In this document: piece after piece, positions 62,937-64,000 of the stretch
How positions within the stretch are numbered: position 1 is the stretch's first letter
How the letters are laid out: every line of letters starts with the position of its first letter
Assembly: GCA_902538885.1 (NCBI GenBank)
Contig: CACBGU010000004.1
Coordinates: 28,488-92,487 of the forward strand
Direction of reading: 5' to 3'
Source of the DNA: an uncultured Pelagibacteraceae bacterium
Lineage (GTDB): Bacteria > Pseudomonadota > Alphaproteobacteria > Pelagibacterales > Pelagibacteraceae
DNA length: 64,000 bases
Position numbers and translations under genes: made by a program
The notes under the pieces: generated by a model
Seen by the model: only the letters and a program-made list of their open reading frames with translations
What the model was told of the DNA's origin: nothing
The model's database searches: none

Positions 62937-64000
62937 TAAGATGATTTGCCAAAAGGTTTAATAATTAAAATTAATGCAGGAAGTAGTGTTAATACCGATA
63001 TCATAGCTAATAACATAGCTAGTCCTGTAAACACACCAAAATAAATTGTTGGTATAAACTTTGATAATACCAAAATTGAAAACCCAAAAACAATCGTAAT
63101 TGAAGTGTTAAGTATAGCAACCCCAACAGTTGAATGACAAGTTTTTAACGTTTTGTCATAATCTTTTATTTTATTAAACTCTTCTTTAAATCTGTAAATA
63201 TAGTGAATGCTATTATCTACAGCAATTCCTATTGTAATTGCTGCAATTGTTATCGTCATCATGTCCAAAGGTATTCCTAACAATCCAATTATTCCTAATA
63301 TAAAAAAGGCTGCAATAAAATTTGGAACAACACCAATCAATGAAAGTTTTATATTTCTAAATAAGATTATAAACATTGAAAAAATTCCAATCATAACTAA
63401 TCCCAATGTTAAAATTTGAGATTTAAAAAGACTTTGCAATAAATTATTAAACAATATTAATACACCTGCTAATTTATAATCTTTTTCTTCTAATCCAAAT
63501 TTATCATTTAGATCAAAATTAATTTTGTTAATTAAATCATTTCTTCTTAAATCTTCTTGAGAGTCTATAATTCTTAAACTAATTCGAGCCTCATTATCTT
63601 TGATAGAAAGATAGGGATCAATGATTTCAGTTTTAATACTCTCAGGAATTTTAGAGTAAAGCACACCCATTTCTAAAGTACCTAAAGGCTTGTTATTGTT
63701 TAATTGAGTAGCAACTTCAATAATAGACGAAAAAGATAGAACTTTACCAATTTCAGGTAAACTATCTAAGTAATTATGAACAGATGTAATTAGATCAATT
63801 TTATCTTTGGTAAACCAGTATTTTTCATCATTAGTATCTTCTTCATCACCCCAATCGTCAAATTCATCATCTTCGCCAGATTTTTTCACCTTTTCTTTCT
63901 CAGGAAATTTTATAATAACCTCTAAAGGAGTGGTTCCACCTAGCTCCTCATCTATAAGTTTCATGCCCTTGTAAATTTCAGTATTTTTATCGAAGTAATT
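62936..64000 (-). CDS. MMPL/RND-superfamily membrane protein, C-terminal part
   Basis: The last 354 residues of a large RND/MMPL-type transporter; the reading frame stays open to the window edge beyond the in-frame ATG at 63964, so the gene continues outside. The visible part has an acidic periplasmic loop (EDDEFDDWGDEEDTNDEKYW) and then six helices with the RND-type segment TIAAITIGIAVDNSIHYIYR near the fourth. Such proteins export lipids or hydrophobic compounds (for example hopanoids via HpnN-type members). Substrate not assignable. Confidence 0.88.
   Translation of the reverse strand, partial: NYFDKNTEIYKGMKLIDEELGGTTPLEVIIKFPEKEKVKKSGEDDEFDDWGDEEDTNDEKYWFTKDKIDLITSVHNYLDSLPEIGKVLSFSSIIEVATQLNNNKPLGTLEMGVLYSKIPESIKTEIIDPYLSIKDNEARISLRIIDSQEDLRRNDLINKINFDLNDKFGLEEKDYKLAGVLILFNNLLQSLFKSQILTLGLVMIGIFSMFIILFRNIKLSLIGVVPNFIAAFFILGIIGLLGIPLDMMTITIAAITIGIAVDNSIHYIYRFKEEFNKIKDYDKTLKTCHSTVGVAILNTSITIVFGFSILVLSKFIPTIYFGVFTGLAMLLAMISVLTLLPALILIIKPFGKSS

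Noticed and set aside
1..64000. tRNA, rRNA, CRISPR arrays, transposases or integrases
   Set aside because: No cloverleaf with conserved T-arm, no rRNA-like stretch, no spaced repeats and no recombinase motifs were seen.

Overview
The window looks like a piece of a SAR11-type alphaproteobacterial chromosome (Pelagibacterales). The DNA is very AT-rich, genes are packed with overlaps or gaps of a few bases, and no stretch over 300 bases lacks a gene. The gene set also fits: a glycine riboswitch in front of gcvTHP, a class of glutamate-cysteine ligase common in alphaproteobacteria, several DMT-family transporters, and many FAD and one-carbon enzymes. I see no tRNA, rRNA, CRISPR array, insertion sequence, integrase or sigma factor. 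The taxonomic call is inference from composition and content.

Left part (1-27.35 kb), metabolism. A 5-oxoprolinase operon tail (pxpB end, pxpC, DMT transporter) is followed by a tandem glycine riboswitch and gcvT-gcvH-gcvP. Next comes a lipid-modification operon (FAD oxidoreductase, DUF1365, cyclopropane-synthase-like methyltransferase, DUF3833 lipoprotein) with a convergent SDR gene and TspO. A DadA-type oxidase, a 2-oxoglutarate oxygenase and SelO follow. A formate dehydrogenase block (fdsA/fdsB-like, fdhD, HPP protein, Fe-S scaffold) faces mobA-moeA, which serve its molybdenum cofactor. Then a DMT transporter, creatinase, arginine:glycine amidinotransferase and threonine aldolase form one operon. 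Much of this side converges on glycine and one-carbon units: the threonine aldolase and creatinase/amidinotransferase genes can supply or use glycine, GCS splits it, and formate dehydrogenase oxidises formate derived from C1 units.

Middle part (27.36-52.2 kb), an apparent pilus island. It holds a major pilin, PilT, four minor pilins (one with a C-type-lectin-like domain), a PilMN fusion, PilO, PilP, secretin, PilB, PilC and PilD, an arrangement resembling MSHA-type IVa pili. Interleaved are parts of a partner-switching signalling system: a CHASE2-PP2C phosphatase, an RsbW-like kinase and a STAS antagonist. There are also two FecR-domain proteins, a TPR/beta-barrel outer-membrane protein and two small winged-helix regulators. 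At least six promoter regions in this block, including one regulator's own, carry the same 13-bp palindrome (consensus about [CA]CCC-A[AT][AT][AT]T-GGGG), usually 43-44 nt before a start codon; a seventh, degenerate copy precedes the second regulator. The block is flanked by a roughly 140-bp direct repeat of the 3' end of one gene: a broken copy at 27363-27499 and the intact gene's end at 52072-52211. This suggests the block entered, or was rearranged, at that gene. I regard the palindrome regulon plus partner switch plus lectin-tipped pilus as the most interesting system in the window.

Right part (52.2-64 kb), metabolism again. Two Gfo/Idh/MocA dehydrogenases and a PhyH-type dioxygenase form one operon. 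A MOSC protein, an MFS transporter, a DMT transporter, gshB and gshA, an HD-domain protein, purF, cvpA and an MMPL/RND-type membrane protein cut by the window edge follow.
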